Shown: in pieces, positions 1 through 7,880 of the stretch
Numbering within the stretch: position 1 is the first letter of the stretch
How the letters are laid out: every line of letters starts with the position of its first letter
Source of the DNA: Acinetobacter sp. UBA6641
Lineage (GTDB): Bacteria > Pseudomonadota > Gammaproteobacteria > Pseudomonadales > Moraxellaceae
Assembly (NCBI GenBank): GCA_002455755.1
Contig: DKLL01000163.1
Coordinates: 21,803-38,358, forward strand
Reading direction: 5' to 3'
Length of the DNA stretch: 16,556 nucleotides
The notes under the pieces: model-generated
Database searches by the model: none
The model's input: only the letters and a program-made list of their open reading frames with translations
Told to the model about the DNA's origin: nothing
Program-made: the position numbers and the translations under genes

Positions 1-1103
1 ATTTTGAGTATTCAGACAGCTTGCTCAATCAGACGATCTATTTAGACATTCCAATCCCTAATCTATTCATTGAGGATCTCCGCAAAATGGATTCGGTTAG
101 TTTCGATGATATACAACAATATTTACGCAAATTAAGACAAGAATTATTGATTCCAAAACTGTCTGTCGTAAAGGTGAGTTCTCTACTGCATCATACGGTT
201 CTTGCAAAAACAGGGAATAAACAACTCGCAGATTTAATCACAGGGATTGATGCCAATCAGTCATCATCTGTTTCTTATTGTCATCAGAATATCCTACGAT
301 TACATGCACAATATATTGATATTCTAAAATCACTTTGTACAGATGTAGCAAGCACATATGAAAGCTGTGTACGTTCGCTCCCTGATTCAATAACTCATTT
401 TGGTAGTCGTAAAGCTCCAAAACCACAGGTCATTACAGAGATTTTTGCTGTATTGAAATTTAATATTTTTTCACAAGCCGAAGATGATCTAATTTCAATC
501 TTTAATCATTATAATATCTGGCTATGGCATATCCTCCTTCTTTTTACAGCAGCACGCCCCGTTGCTGAATTCCCTGGATTTCTTAAAAACTTTAATTTAA
601 AACGCCAAATTTTGATGGTTTCAGACAAAGAAGTAGGCGGCCGCAATGGATTCGGACGCCTCATTCCGCTTTGTCCATTTCTAGTTGAAGAGATAAAAAA
701 ATTCCTTAATTTTTTAGAATATTTTTCAACTCAAATCATGATGAGTCAACCAGCTTTAAGCGATGTCATACAACGAATCAAAACGAGTAAGCTCCCCCTC
801 TTGGGGATCATCCAAAACAATGATTGGATACCGCTAAGCCCATCTTTAGTAAAAAACTTTCATCCCGAATTAGGTCTTGATCATGCTAACTGGCATCGCC
901 ACACAGCTCGTGCTTTTTTAACTCATAAAATTACCGAACCTGAGATTTTAGCTCTCTTTGGACATGAGCTCATGCAACAAGAAGCAGCACATCCTTTTTC
1001 CAGTTTATCCCTATCTCAATTTTCTAAAATTGCAGATGTTTTAGAGCAAATGAAAGATCAATTTAAAATTAGCGGGATTGAAGTAAATGTCATCATTCAA
1101 TAA
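1..1103 (+). CDS. Tyrosine recombinase-like protein, 5' end outside window, catalytic tyrosine not visible
   Basis: The frame is open to the left edge, with no stop upstream of the TTG at 21, so the true start lies outside and about 366 residues are visible. The C-terminal half has the layout of a tyrosine recombinase catalytic domain. Numbering from the TTG, there is a box-I-like arginine (R179 in AARPVAEF), an HxxR-like stretch (WHRHTARAF, about 291-299) and a GH pair (G314-H315). The usual Tyr about nine residues after that His is missing; the segment reads AAHPFSSLS. The protein may therefore be an inactive or regulatory partner, or use an unusual nucleophile. Its last 17 bases overlap the start of the next gene, implying translational coupling. 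Together they look like part of a multi-recombinase operon of a genomic island, similar in concept to recombinase trios (RIT, Tn554-like or gamma-mobile-trio). That family assignment is inference. Confidence 0.6.
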   Translation, partial: FEYSDSLLNQTIYLDIPIPNLFIEDLRKMDSVSFDDIQQYLRKLRQELLIPKLSVVKVSSLLHHTVLAKTGNKQLADLITGIDANQSSSVSYCHQNILRLHAQYIDILKSLCTDVASTYESCVRSLPDSITHFGSRKAPKPQVITEIFAVLKFNIFSQAEDDLISIFNHYNIWLWHILLLFTAARPVAEFPGFLKNFNLKRQILMVSDKEVGGRNGFGRLIPLCPFLVEEIKKFLNFLEYFSTQIMMSQPALSDVIQRIKTSKLPLLGIIQNNDWIPLSPSLVKNFHPELGLDHANWHRHTARAFLTHKITEPEILALFGHELMQQEAAHPFSSLSLSQFSKIADVLEQMKDQFKISGIEVNVIIQ

Positions 1104-4100
1104 AAAAATCCAAAAAAAACGCTATGCTGAAGATAGACGTCAACTTCAACGTAATGAATTAGAAAAGACTCTACGAGCTGATGCAGAACAAGAGCTCCGA
1201 CAATACTTTGATGAACAAAAATTCTCAACTGAGGACTTAATTCAAGCTTATCCTGCGATTTATGAGTTTATTAAACGTAAAGCACCAAATTTGGCTTGGA
1301 AAAAATATGCACATGAATTCTTCCGAACATATATCAAAGACCTCAATAAGAGCAATAACCTAGACTTCCCATTACCGTATCTCACCTTTGAGATGAAACG
1401 CGATGAACCAATTTTCACTTTGGATTGGATCCAGGCCGGTCATGAAATTGACATCATTATAGAAAAACTTTGGGATTATTGGATTCTTGCTCAAGATAGT
1501 TCCGCTTTTTCTAATAATGAAATTATTGGGAATATTCTGCTTTGCTCAATGTTATACGGTGGATTAAATCAAACATCCTCATTAAATGCTTTGCTCGAAC
1601 ATTTAAAAAACCCTGCAAAAATCCAAAAAATTTGCGATTTTAATATCATCTTTTTAGAGCCACTTTCTCCAAGCTATGGCGATCTATTTGTTGATGAAAA
1701 AACAATTCGAAAATCACGTAATTTTATCCCAGATCAGCTGACAAGACTTTGGCTCATTCATTTTAATACAAGACAAATTCGTGACATCAGTCTAGATGTG
1801 AATGCGTATCTGCACCTCATTTTTCAAAAAATAAAACATCCATACACCAACGAGACTTTTAAGTTTTTACGTGACTACGCCAATTTTAATTGGCTACAAC
1901 TACAGAATGCAGATATTGATCCTGCCCTCTCACAATGTTTGTTAGAAAACACTCTCACGTGTGGTTTATCAGAACATGAGTTTGAAAACTTTGCATTCCC
2001 AAAATTTAAAACTCAATTAAGTGATGAAATCGAACGAAATGTCTCTTCTACAGCCAAAGTCCTACCAGATCTCAATACGTCTGAAGCAGTAGAAAATGTG
2101 ATATTTATTCATAAAAACTTGCTGAAAATTATTCGCACATCATCAACGGACCAACCCATTGCTAAACTCATTATTGATTTTTGCCTGCGTCACCAAGAGC
2201 AGTTTAATGAGTTTTCTAAGCGCATTATCTTATGGCTCATCAGTCTCTATCAACCAAGTTCAGAGCAAATAAAAGAATTATCAGCCACCTTTGATTTTGA
2301 TACAACTCAGTACACGAAGGCATTTCAAGACAATCAAAAACTCGCAGATAGTTCAATCTATACATACTACACCCGGATCGCAGAACCGTTTTTAACTCAT
2401 GCCTTACAATACTTCGATGCCGATGAAGATGTTAACGATCTGCTGACCAAAATTTATCAACAAATCATCAGCAATACACGCCTTGCTGACGAATCCAATC
2501 AACCCGAATTTAAGAAGTCTAAAGACCAAACGATCCGCATGTTGAAACGTTTTCACACCTTCCAACAAATTGTTTTTCAAGCAGAAGATTTCGAACTTGA
2601 ATTTATCTCATCGCAAAGTCGACCTCGTGCACGCATCATTGGTCACACAGCCTTCCAAGTAATATTAAAGAAGTTAAATCAGCTCTTACATGAACACTCC
2701 ATCTCCGACCATTATTATAAATTATTAAAAATCATTTATATTTTGGCCTACCGTACTGGTATGCGTATTAACGAAATACTCGGGTTACGTGTAAAAGATA
2801 TCGAGGGTTTAAATCAATTTTCTATCTGGGTTCAACCTTATGGTTCAAAAAAACAAGGAAATCAACATCTGCTCAAAACGGATAGTGCGGAACGGATTGT
2901 GCCTGCATACGCTTTGCTAAAAGATGATGAGTACCAATTCTTTAGCGATTTTGTTGTTGAAAAACGTTTAGAGAATAAGAAAAGTTTATATTTATTCAGC
3001 AACTTGAATGAAAATAAAAAACTGAATAAACACACTGTCACCGTACCCCTAAAACTGATATTGAATCAGGTCTTTAAAGGGCATCATTACTCCTTTCACT
3101 CTTTTCGTCACACTGCAGCGAATCATTTATCGCTTTTACTGAACTGTGAATATGCACCACTTGTGCAAAAGCTAACTGACTATAGCGAAAACGAATATCA
3201 AAAAATTCGAGCTGAGCTACTTCAAAATCAACATGGACAAAACCATTGGTTTGTTATTGCACATCTCTTAGGACATATAGAGCCAGTTGAAACTTTCAAA
3301 AGCTATATTCATTTAAGTTATCTCATAGCTGGTCAAAAACTACTAAAATATCATCCAGATATGCCTAATGAATTGGCTAAAAAAATTATGGGCCACAATG
3401 CAACGTTTAAAAATTTGAAAATAACAAATGATGAAAAAGACTTTAATTTTGAAAAAAACCAGGCAGTTCTAGCAACTATATTATTGAACGATCAAACAAA
3501 ATGGCTTCAAAGTAATGCTACTGACATTTTAGATGAACTGTCGTTACAAATAGATCAATCCCATGATTTTTTTGCTTTCTTTGTTGGAACAGAAGATTCT
3601 AAAATTTCACTTCAACGCTTCTATGAAACGCTCAATATATTGGAGACTACTCACGATCCTAAAAGTGCAGCTCAACGTATGTGCTTACCAGAAGAACTCG
3701 TCAATTATTGGTATGAAAATGCCCTAAATTTAGCAAATATTAAATCAAAAAAAGGGAATCCGCGTTTATTTAGTATTGAGAGCTCAACCCAGTTAAAGCC
3801 AGCGATGCTTGATACCGCTGAAGAGCTTCATGCGGTGACTTATTTTTTTAAACATTTACAGAAAATAGCTCGTAAAAAACCAACACAAATTGCATGCGTC
3901 CTAAATGTATTTTTGAATCGAGTGACCGCATCACACACAGGTATCCATTATCGCTGGAAGGATATCGATCAACTCGAACATTTTTACTCCCAGGTTAAGG
4001 CTTTATTTCCTGCCAAATTTTGGCACTTATTTGGACAAGATTTGCAAACAAAGTTAGATGCTAAACAACAGCCTCAACTTTTCAAATTAGCAAAAGCATC

Positions 4101-4320
4101 AACAGATAAACATCCATCAACTCAAGAGGAATTTCCTCGTCTACAACTCTACTCAGTAAAAGATGGTCATGCTCTTGCTGCATTTAAATTTTGCTTACAT
4201 CTAGCATGTATTGGTCGCCCACTATCTATTCAGCTTAATGGATTAGATTACATGTCACCTGATACCGTACGTAAGCCTATAACTGTATTTCACCAAGAGG
4301 AACTTATTGAAACTGATTAA
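1087..4320 (+). CDS. Very large site-specific tyrosine recombinase/integrase (1077 aa)
   Basis: A complete tyrosine recombinase catalytic set is visible: R560 (in GMRINEILGL), K597 (in LLKTDSAERIVP), H671 and R674 (HSFRHTAANH), H730 (LLGHIEPVETF) and nucleophile Y740 (SYIH). Strand cleavage and rejoining at specific DNA sites is therefore the predicted activity. Typical phage integrases are 300-450 residues. Here about 550 residues precede the catalytic core and about 335 follow it, and I recognise no domain in either. The ATG at 1087 overlaps the previous gene by 17 bases, so the two recombinase-like proteins are probably made together. The gene is A+T-rich compared with acnA next door, consistent with horizontal transfer. 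It is the last gene before the junction with acnA, which fits the conserved recombination module at the edge of a mobile island. It may belong with the integrase component of gamma-mobile-trio elements, but I cannot confirm this. Confidence 0.85.
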   Translation: MSSFNKKIQKKRYAEDRRQLQRNELEKTLRADAEQELRQYFDEQKFSTEDLIQAYPAIYEFIKRKAPNLAWKKYAHEFFRTYIKDLNKSNNLDFPLPYLTFEMKRDEPIFTLDWIQAGHEIDIIIEKLWDYWILAQDSSAFSNNEIIGNILLCSMLYGGLNQTSSLNALLEHLKNPAKIQKICDFNIIFLEPLSPSYGDLFVDEKTIRKSRNFIPDQLTRLWLIHFNTRQIRDISLDVNAYLHLIFQKIKHPYTNETFKFLRDYANFNWLQLQNADIDPALSQCLLENTLTCGLSEHEFENFAFPKFKTQLSDEIERNVSSTAKVLPDLNTSEAVENVIFIHKNLLKIIRTSSTDQPIAKLIIDFCLRHQEQFNEFSKRIILWLISLYQPSSEQIKELSATFDFDTTQYTKAFQDNQKLADSSIYTYYTRIAEPFLTHALQYFDADEDVNDLLTKIYQQIISNTRLADESNQPEFKKSKDQTIRMLKRFHTFQQIVFQAEDFELEFISSQSRPRARIIGHTAFQVILKKLNQLLHEHSISDHYYKLLKIIYILAYRTGMRINEILGLRVKDIEGLNQFSIWVQPYGSKKQGNQHLLKTDSAERIVPAYALLKDDEYQFFSDFVVEKRLENKKSLYLFSNLNENKKLNKHTVTVPLKLILNQVFKGHHYSFHSFRHTAANHLSLLLNCEYAPLVQKLTDYSENEYQKIRAELLQNQHGQNHWFVIAHLLGHIEPVETFKSYIHLSYLIAGQKLLKYHPDMPNELAKKIMGHNATFKNLKITNDEKDFNFEKNQAVLATILLNDQTKWLQSNATDILDELSLQIDQSHDFFAFFVGTEDSKISLQRFYETLNILETTHDPKSAAQRMCLPEELVNYWYENALNLANIKSKKGNPRLFSIESSTQLKPAMLDTAEELHAVTYFFKHLQKIARKKPTQIACVLNVFLNRVTASHTGIHYRWKDIDQLEHFYSQVKALFPAKFWHLFGQDLQTKLDAKQQPQLFKLAKASTDKHPSTQEEFPRLQLYSVKDGHALAAFKFCLHLACIGRPLSIQLNGLDYMSPDTVRKPITVFHQEELIETD

Positions 4321-4331
4321 ATCACCGATTC

Positions 4332-4420
4332 TGGACTGCTCCCAGTATCCTAGACACGAGACAGCCTCATTTTGAAGCTGCCTCAAATGCTTCTGGGCTC
4401 ATTCCTTAACTGACCGGCAT
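4332..4420 (-). mobile_element. Probable remnant of an IS3-family element end
   Basis: On the plus strand the segment begins TGGACTGCTCCCAGTATCC, which matches the TG-started, CTGC.CCC style of IS3-family terminal repeats. On the minus strand just inside this end, 4402-4367 reads MSPEAFEAASK then stop, resembling the tail of IS3-type OrfB transposases (the ..LGYxSPxxFE.. motif). An in-frame TAA lies immediately upstream, so only a decayed end is left. Assignment rests on pattern recognition, and the inner limit is uncertain. Confidence 0.4.
4358..4384. repeat. Hairpin, 12-bp stem with 3-nt loop
   Basis: GAGACAGC and GCTGCCTC form the outer stem and TCA/TGA the inner stem around a 3-nt loop. 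On the minus strand all 12 positions can pair if two G-U wobbles are allowed. It lies between the convergent ends of the large recombinase gene and acnA, so it may stop or protect either transcript. Neither side has the T-run of a classical intrinsic terminator. It sits inside the proposed IS remnant. Confidence 0.5.
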
Positions 4421-4451
4421 TGTGGTAGGTATCGGGCTTTCATCATTTAAT

Positions 4452-7208
4452 TTAGGAAGTGAGCAAATTACGCAGGACATAGTGCAAGATCCCACCAGCC
4501 TTAAAGTATTCCACCTCATTCAAGGTATCAATGCGACACAACACTTGAAAATGGTTACACGTACCATCGGTATGTTGCACATCTACTTCCAGCATTTGAT
4601 GTGGATAAATATCATCCGACAAGCCTAAAATTGACAGTGTTTCATGTCCGGTTAGATTCAAGATCTGCCGGTTCTGACCCTCCACAAACTGTAAAGGTAA
4701 CACCCCCATGCCGACCAGATTGGAACGGTGAATCCGCTCAAAACTTTCAGCAATCACTGCTTTCACCCCCAACAGGTTGGTGCCTTTGGCCGCCCAGTCA
4801 CGTGAAGAACCAGTGCCATATTCTTTCCCGGCAATAATCACTAGCGGGGTTTGTTCTGCCTGATAGCGCATTGCCGCATCATAAATCGAGAGTTTTTCTG
4901 CACTTGGAATATGCAGAGTATTGCCACCTTCCTCCCCACCCAGCATTTCGTTTTTGATGCGGATATTGGCAAAGGTGCCTCGCATCATCACCTCATGGTT
5001 GCCACGGCGGGATCCATAAGAGTTAAAGTCTTTTGCATCAACCCCCTGTTGCTGCAAATATCGTCCGGCAGGACTATCTTTTTTGATGTTGCCTGCAGGG
5101 GAAATATGGTCCGTCGTGACTGAATCTCCCAATACAGCCAAAATCCGTGCCTGTTTGATCTGCTGAATTGGTCGCACCGGCTGATCAATTTCTGCAAAAA
5201 AGGGTGGATGTCGGATATAGGTGGATTGCTCATCCCAAGCATAGGTTTGACTTTGTGGAATCTGGATCGCTTTCCACTTGGCATCGCCTTCAAACACTTC
5301 CGCATATTCTTTATGAAACATCTCGGTATTCACGTTCTGCAGTGCGGCATCGATTTCCACCTGTGTCGGCCAGATATCTTTTAAATAAACCGCTTGCCCA
5401 TCAAAGCCTTCACCTATCGGCTCAGCAGTGAGATCAGTTCGAATATTCCCGACCAAACCATAGGCAACTACCAAGGGTGGCGAGGCGAGCCAGTTGGTTT
5501 TCACCAAAGGATGCACTCGTCCTTCAAAGTTACGGTTTCCAGAAAGCACTGAGGCTACATTCAAATCGAAACATTGCACAGCTTCTTCAATCGCTTCAGG
5601 TAAAGGTCCCGAATTACCAATACAAGTGGTACAACCATAACCTACCAGGTTATAACCCAGTTGATTCAAATAAGGCGTCAACCCTGCTGCATTGAGATAA
5701 TCGGTAACTACTTTGGAACCTGGAGCCAGTGAACTTTTCACCCAGGGTTTCCGCTGCAAACCTTTTTCGATTGCCTTTTTGGCCAATAGCCCTGCTGCCA
5801 ACATGACACTGGGATTCGAAGTATTGGTACAGGAGGTAATCGCTGAAATCACCACATCACCATGCTGCAACGGATATTTTTTACCCTCAATCATACAAAA
5901 AACATTTTCATGTGGCAGGTTGGCCTGTTTTGCTTCAACAGCCGTACCTCCCCCTCCTTCATTTTCCAGACGCTCTTTTTCTTCTTTGACCGGTTTCAAG
6001 GTCAGATCCATGAAAGCATCAAAGGTTTTCGGCACTTGTGACAAGAGTACACGATCCTGTGGGCGTTTCGGACCCGCCAGGCTGGCTTCAACCGTCGACA
6101 TATCTAAAGCCAGAGTGTCGGTAAAGATTGGTTCATCCCCCGGATTGCGCCATAATCCTTGCAACTTGCTATAGGCCTCTACCAAGGCAATTCTTTCCGG
6201 CTGACGTCCAGTTAAACGTAAATAGGAAAGCGTCACCTCATCAACCGGGAAAAAGCCACAGGTAGCGCCATATTCGGGTGCCATATTGGCAATCGTGGCA
6301 CGATCCGCCAAGGGTAAATCGGCCAGGCCATCACCATAAAATTCGACAAATTTTCCAACTACGCCTTTTTGGCGCAGCATCTGGGTAATGGTCAGCACCA
6401 GATCAGTTGCTGTAATCCCTTCTTTGAGTTTACCGGTGAGCTTAAAGCCGATAACTTCCGGAATCAGCATGGAGATCGGTTGGCCCAGCATGGCCGCTTC
6501 CGCCTCGATACCGCCTACCCCCCAGCCTAACACGCCTAAGCCATTGATCATGGTGGTATGTGAGTCAGTACCAACTAATGTATCAGGAAAGGCAAAGCGC
6601 TGACCATCGACCTCATTACTCCAGACCACTTGTGCTAGATATTCCAGATTGACCTGATGGCAAATCCCGGTTCCTGGCGGCACCACGCGAAACTGATTGA
6701 GCGCAGCCTGCCCCCAACGTAGAAACTGGTAGCGCTCGCCATTGCGTTGCATCTCAATTGCGACATTCTGCTCAAAAGCTTGCGGGCTGGCAAAGTAATC
6801 GACCATAACTGAGTGATCGATGACTAAATCCACCGGTGACAGCGGATTAATTTTTTCCGGGTCACCCCCGGCTTTGGCCACTGCGGCACGCATCGCGGCA
6901 AGATCAACCACTGCGGGAACACCGGTAAAATCCTGCATCAGCACCCGTGCCGGACGATACTGGATTTCCTGTTCTGAGGTTCGGTTGTTTAGCCACCCTG
7001 CCAATGCATGAATATGCTCGGTTTTCACCGTGAGCTGATCTTCAAAACGTAGTAAATTTTCCAGCAAGACTTTTAAAGATTTTGGTAGTCGGGACAGGTC
7101 ACCTAACTGCACTTGCAATTTAGACAGGTTGAAAATCTGATAGTGTTCTGAACCGACGGTTAATGTTTCTAAAGTATTAAAACTATTGATATTACTATAC
7201 TTAGCCAT
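4452..7208 (-). CDS. acnA: Aconitate hydratase A (AcnA-type [4Fe-4S] aconitase)
   Basis: Converts citrate to isocitrate through cis-aconitate in the cytosolic TCA and glyoxylate cycles. The 918-residue protein carries the [4Fe-4S] cysteines C460 (in AITSCTNTSNP), C526 and C529 (GYGCTTCIGNSG). Their 66 and 69 residue spacing equals that of E. coli AcnA C435/C501/C504. Other family marks are VGTDSHTTMINGLGVLGWGVGG near 212, the linker after about 405, and the swivel-domain motifs SYGSRRGNHEVM and GKEYGTGSSRDWAAKG. It is slightly longer than E. coli AcnA (891), partly through a Gly-rich linker near 418-421. The ATG at 7208-7206 has a strong ribosome site (GGAGGGA, complement of 7215-7221). The gene is noticeably more G+C-rich than the recombinase genes downstream of its stop. 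The paralogues AcnB and AcnD are less likely: AcnB has a different domain order and AcnD is shorter and lies with prp genes. Confidence 0.97.
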   Translation of the reverse strand: MAKYSNINSFNTLETLTVGSEHYQIFNLSKLQVQLGDLSRLPKSLKVLLENLLRFEDQLTVKTEHIHALAGWLNNRTSEQEIQYRPARVLMQDFTGVPAVVDLAAMRAAVAKAGGDPEKINPLSPVDLVIDHSVMVDYFASPQAFEQNVAIEMQRNGERYQFLRWGQAALNQFRVVPPGTGICHQVNLEYLAQVVWSNEVDGQRFAFPDTLVGTDSHTTMINGLGVLGWGVGGIEAEAAMLGQPISMLIPEVIGFKLTGKLKEGITATDLVLTITQMLRQKGVVGKFVEFYGDGLADLPLADRATIANMAPEYGATCGFFPVDEVTLSYLRLTGRQPERIALVEAYSKLQGLWRNPGDEPIFTDTLALDMSTVEASLAGPKRPQDRVLLSQVPKTFDAFMDLTLKPVKEEKERLENEGGGGTAVEAKQANLPHENVFCMIEGKKYPLQHGDVVISAITSCTNTSNPSVMLAAGLLAKKAIEKGLQRKPWVKSSLAPGSKVVTDYLNAAGLTPYLNQLGYNLVGYGCTTCIGNSGPLPEAIEEAVQCFDLNVASVLSGNRNFEGRVHPLVKTNWLASPPLVVAYGLVGNIRTDLTAEPIGEGFDGQAVYLKDIWPTQVEIDAALQNVNTEMFHKEYAEVFEGDAKWKAIQIPQSQTYAWDEQSTYIRHPPFFAEIDQPVRPIQQIKQARILAVLGDSVTTDHISPAGNIKKDSPAGRYLQQQGVDAKDFNSYGSRRGNHEVMMRGTFANIRIKNEMLGGEEGGNTLHIPSAEKLSIYDAAMRYQAEQTPLVIIAGKEYGTGSSRDWAAKGTNLLGVKAVIAESFERIHRSNLVGMGVLPLQFVEGQNRQILNLTGHETLSILGLSDDIYPHQMLEVDVQHTDGTCNHFQVLCRIDTLNEVEYFKAGGILHYVLRNLLTS

Positions 7209-7303
7209 CTAGTTTCCCTCCGGCTTGATATGCTATTTTTATGATCACAGTCAACCATTCCTTTACTTACTGTATGCTAACTGCACGGCGGGTTTGTTAT
7301 TAT

Positions 7304-7332
7304 TTATTATCAGATTGCGCTAGGCAGTTAAA
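7304..7332 (-). promoter_or_regulatory. Candidate acnA promoter
   Basis: On the minus strand, TTTAAC (7332-7327) and TAATAA (7309-7304) are separated by 17 bases, and a TG one base upstream of the -10 gives an extended -10. The expected start near 7297 leaves a leader of about 88 bases before acnA. This is prediction from sequence only. Confidence 0.35.
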
Positions 7333-7340
7333 TGCAGGGC

Positions 7341-7390
7341 TGCCAGGAAATTTTGCCAGAGAGTTGCCAACAGTTCAGATCTGGCTGCCA
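7341..7390. repeat. Four TGCCA/TGGCA direct repeats upstream of acnA
   Basis: TGCCA occurs at 7341, 7354, 7365 and 7386. The last three are 11 and 21 bases apart, close to whole helical turns. They lie just upstream of the candidate acnA promoter on the minus strand, where an activator could bind. No factor is assigned. Confidence 0.3.
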
Positions 7391-7504
7391 ATTACGTAAG
7401 GAGATTAAGGTAAATTGAACCGCGTATTTTAACTGTATTTTCAGAGTGATTTCAGATCACTACGTAGCTAGGGCTTTTACAGATCGAAATGATAAAGTCA
7501 TAAA

Positions 7505-7540
7505 TTGCTTTTCAAAAAAAAAGAAACTAATATGTTTCTT
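7505..7540 (+). promoter_or_regulatory. hipB promoter with embedded operator dyad
   Basis: TTGCTT (7505-7510) and TAATAT (7528-7533) are separated by 17 bases, a good sigma70-type promoter with a predicted start near 7540 and a leader of about 32 bases before hipB. The perfect inverted repeat AAGAAAC-TAATAT-GTTTCTT (7521-7540) has the -10 hexamer as its loop, so a dimeric repressor bound there would block transcription. HipB proteins are known autorepressors; binding here is inferred. An A9 run lies just before the dyad. Confidence 0.6.
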
Positions 7541-7571
7541 ACAGGACCTAAAAGCAATAAATGTATCTACA

Positions 7572-7880
7572 ATGAATAAGTCTTTACTTCAGCAAATCAA
7601 AAAAAGACGAACCCAATTGGGCTTAAAGCAAGTTGATATGCAATCCCGTACAGGCATTTCAAGACAGCAGTACCAAAAACTGGAAAGTCAGGGCAACCCT
7701 CGATTAGAGACCTTAGAAATTATAGCGGCAGGATTAAATGCTCAACTGATGCTCATCCCTGATGATAAGGTTCATTTGATCAGACAATTATTGAATGATG
7801 AAATTAAAGTCACTATTGAAGATCAGGATGACTTAATGACTAACCCATGGAAGGGTCTTCTCGGAGGAGAGGAACCATGA
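7572..7880 (+). CDS. hipB: HipB-like antitoxin, XRE-family DNA-binding protein (102 aa)
   Basis: Small helix-turn-helix protein. The XRE fold spans about residues 5-60 (LLQQIKKRRTQLGLKQVDMQ, then TGISRQQYQKLE as the recognition-helix region). The ATG at 7572 is preferred over an in-frame GTG at 7446 because the domain begins right after it and the predicted promoter lies between the two. No good ribosome site precedes the ATG. The stop overlaps the hipA start by four bases (ATGA), so the two are translationally coupled, as in typical hipBA operons. Its expected role is to bind and neutralise HipA and to repress its own operon through the dyad at 7521-7540. The tail (DLMTNPWKGLLGGEEP) may be the contact with HipA; this is inferred from position only. 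Confidence 0.85.
   Translation: MNKSLLQQIKKRRTQLGLKQVDMQSRTGISRQQYQKLESQGNPRLETLEIIAAGLNAQLMLIPDDKVHLIRQLLNDEIKVTIEDQDDLMTNPWKGLLGGEEP

Noticed and set aside
4422..7011. Several plus-strand and one minus-strand alternative reading frames of 60-150 codons inside acnA
   Set aside because: They lie within the strongly conserved aconitase gene in other frames and show no recognisable motifs; they follow from its higher G+C content.
7227..7254. TTGACT/CATATC pair just upstream of acnA as a promoter
   Set aside because: The implied start would fall within the acnA ribosome-binding site, leaving no room for translation initiation.
7514..7540. Dyad plus A9 run read on the minus strand as an intrinsic terminator
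   Set aside because: The stem has only two G-C pairs and no gene ends on that strand here; the operator/promoter reading explains it better.
7446..7571. Upstream GTG extension of hipB by 42 residues
   Set aside because: The extension covers the predicted promoter and operator, shows no domain, and HipB proteins normally start right before the HTH.
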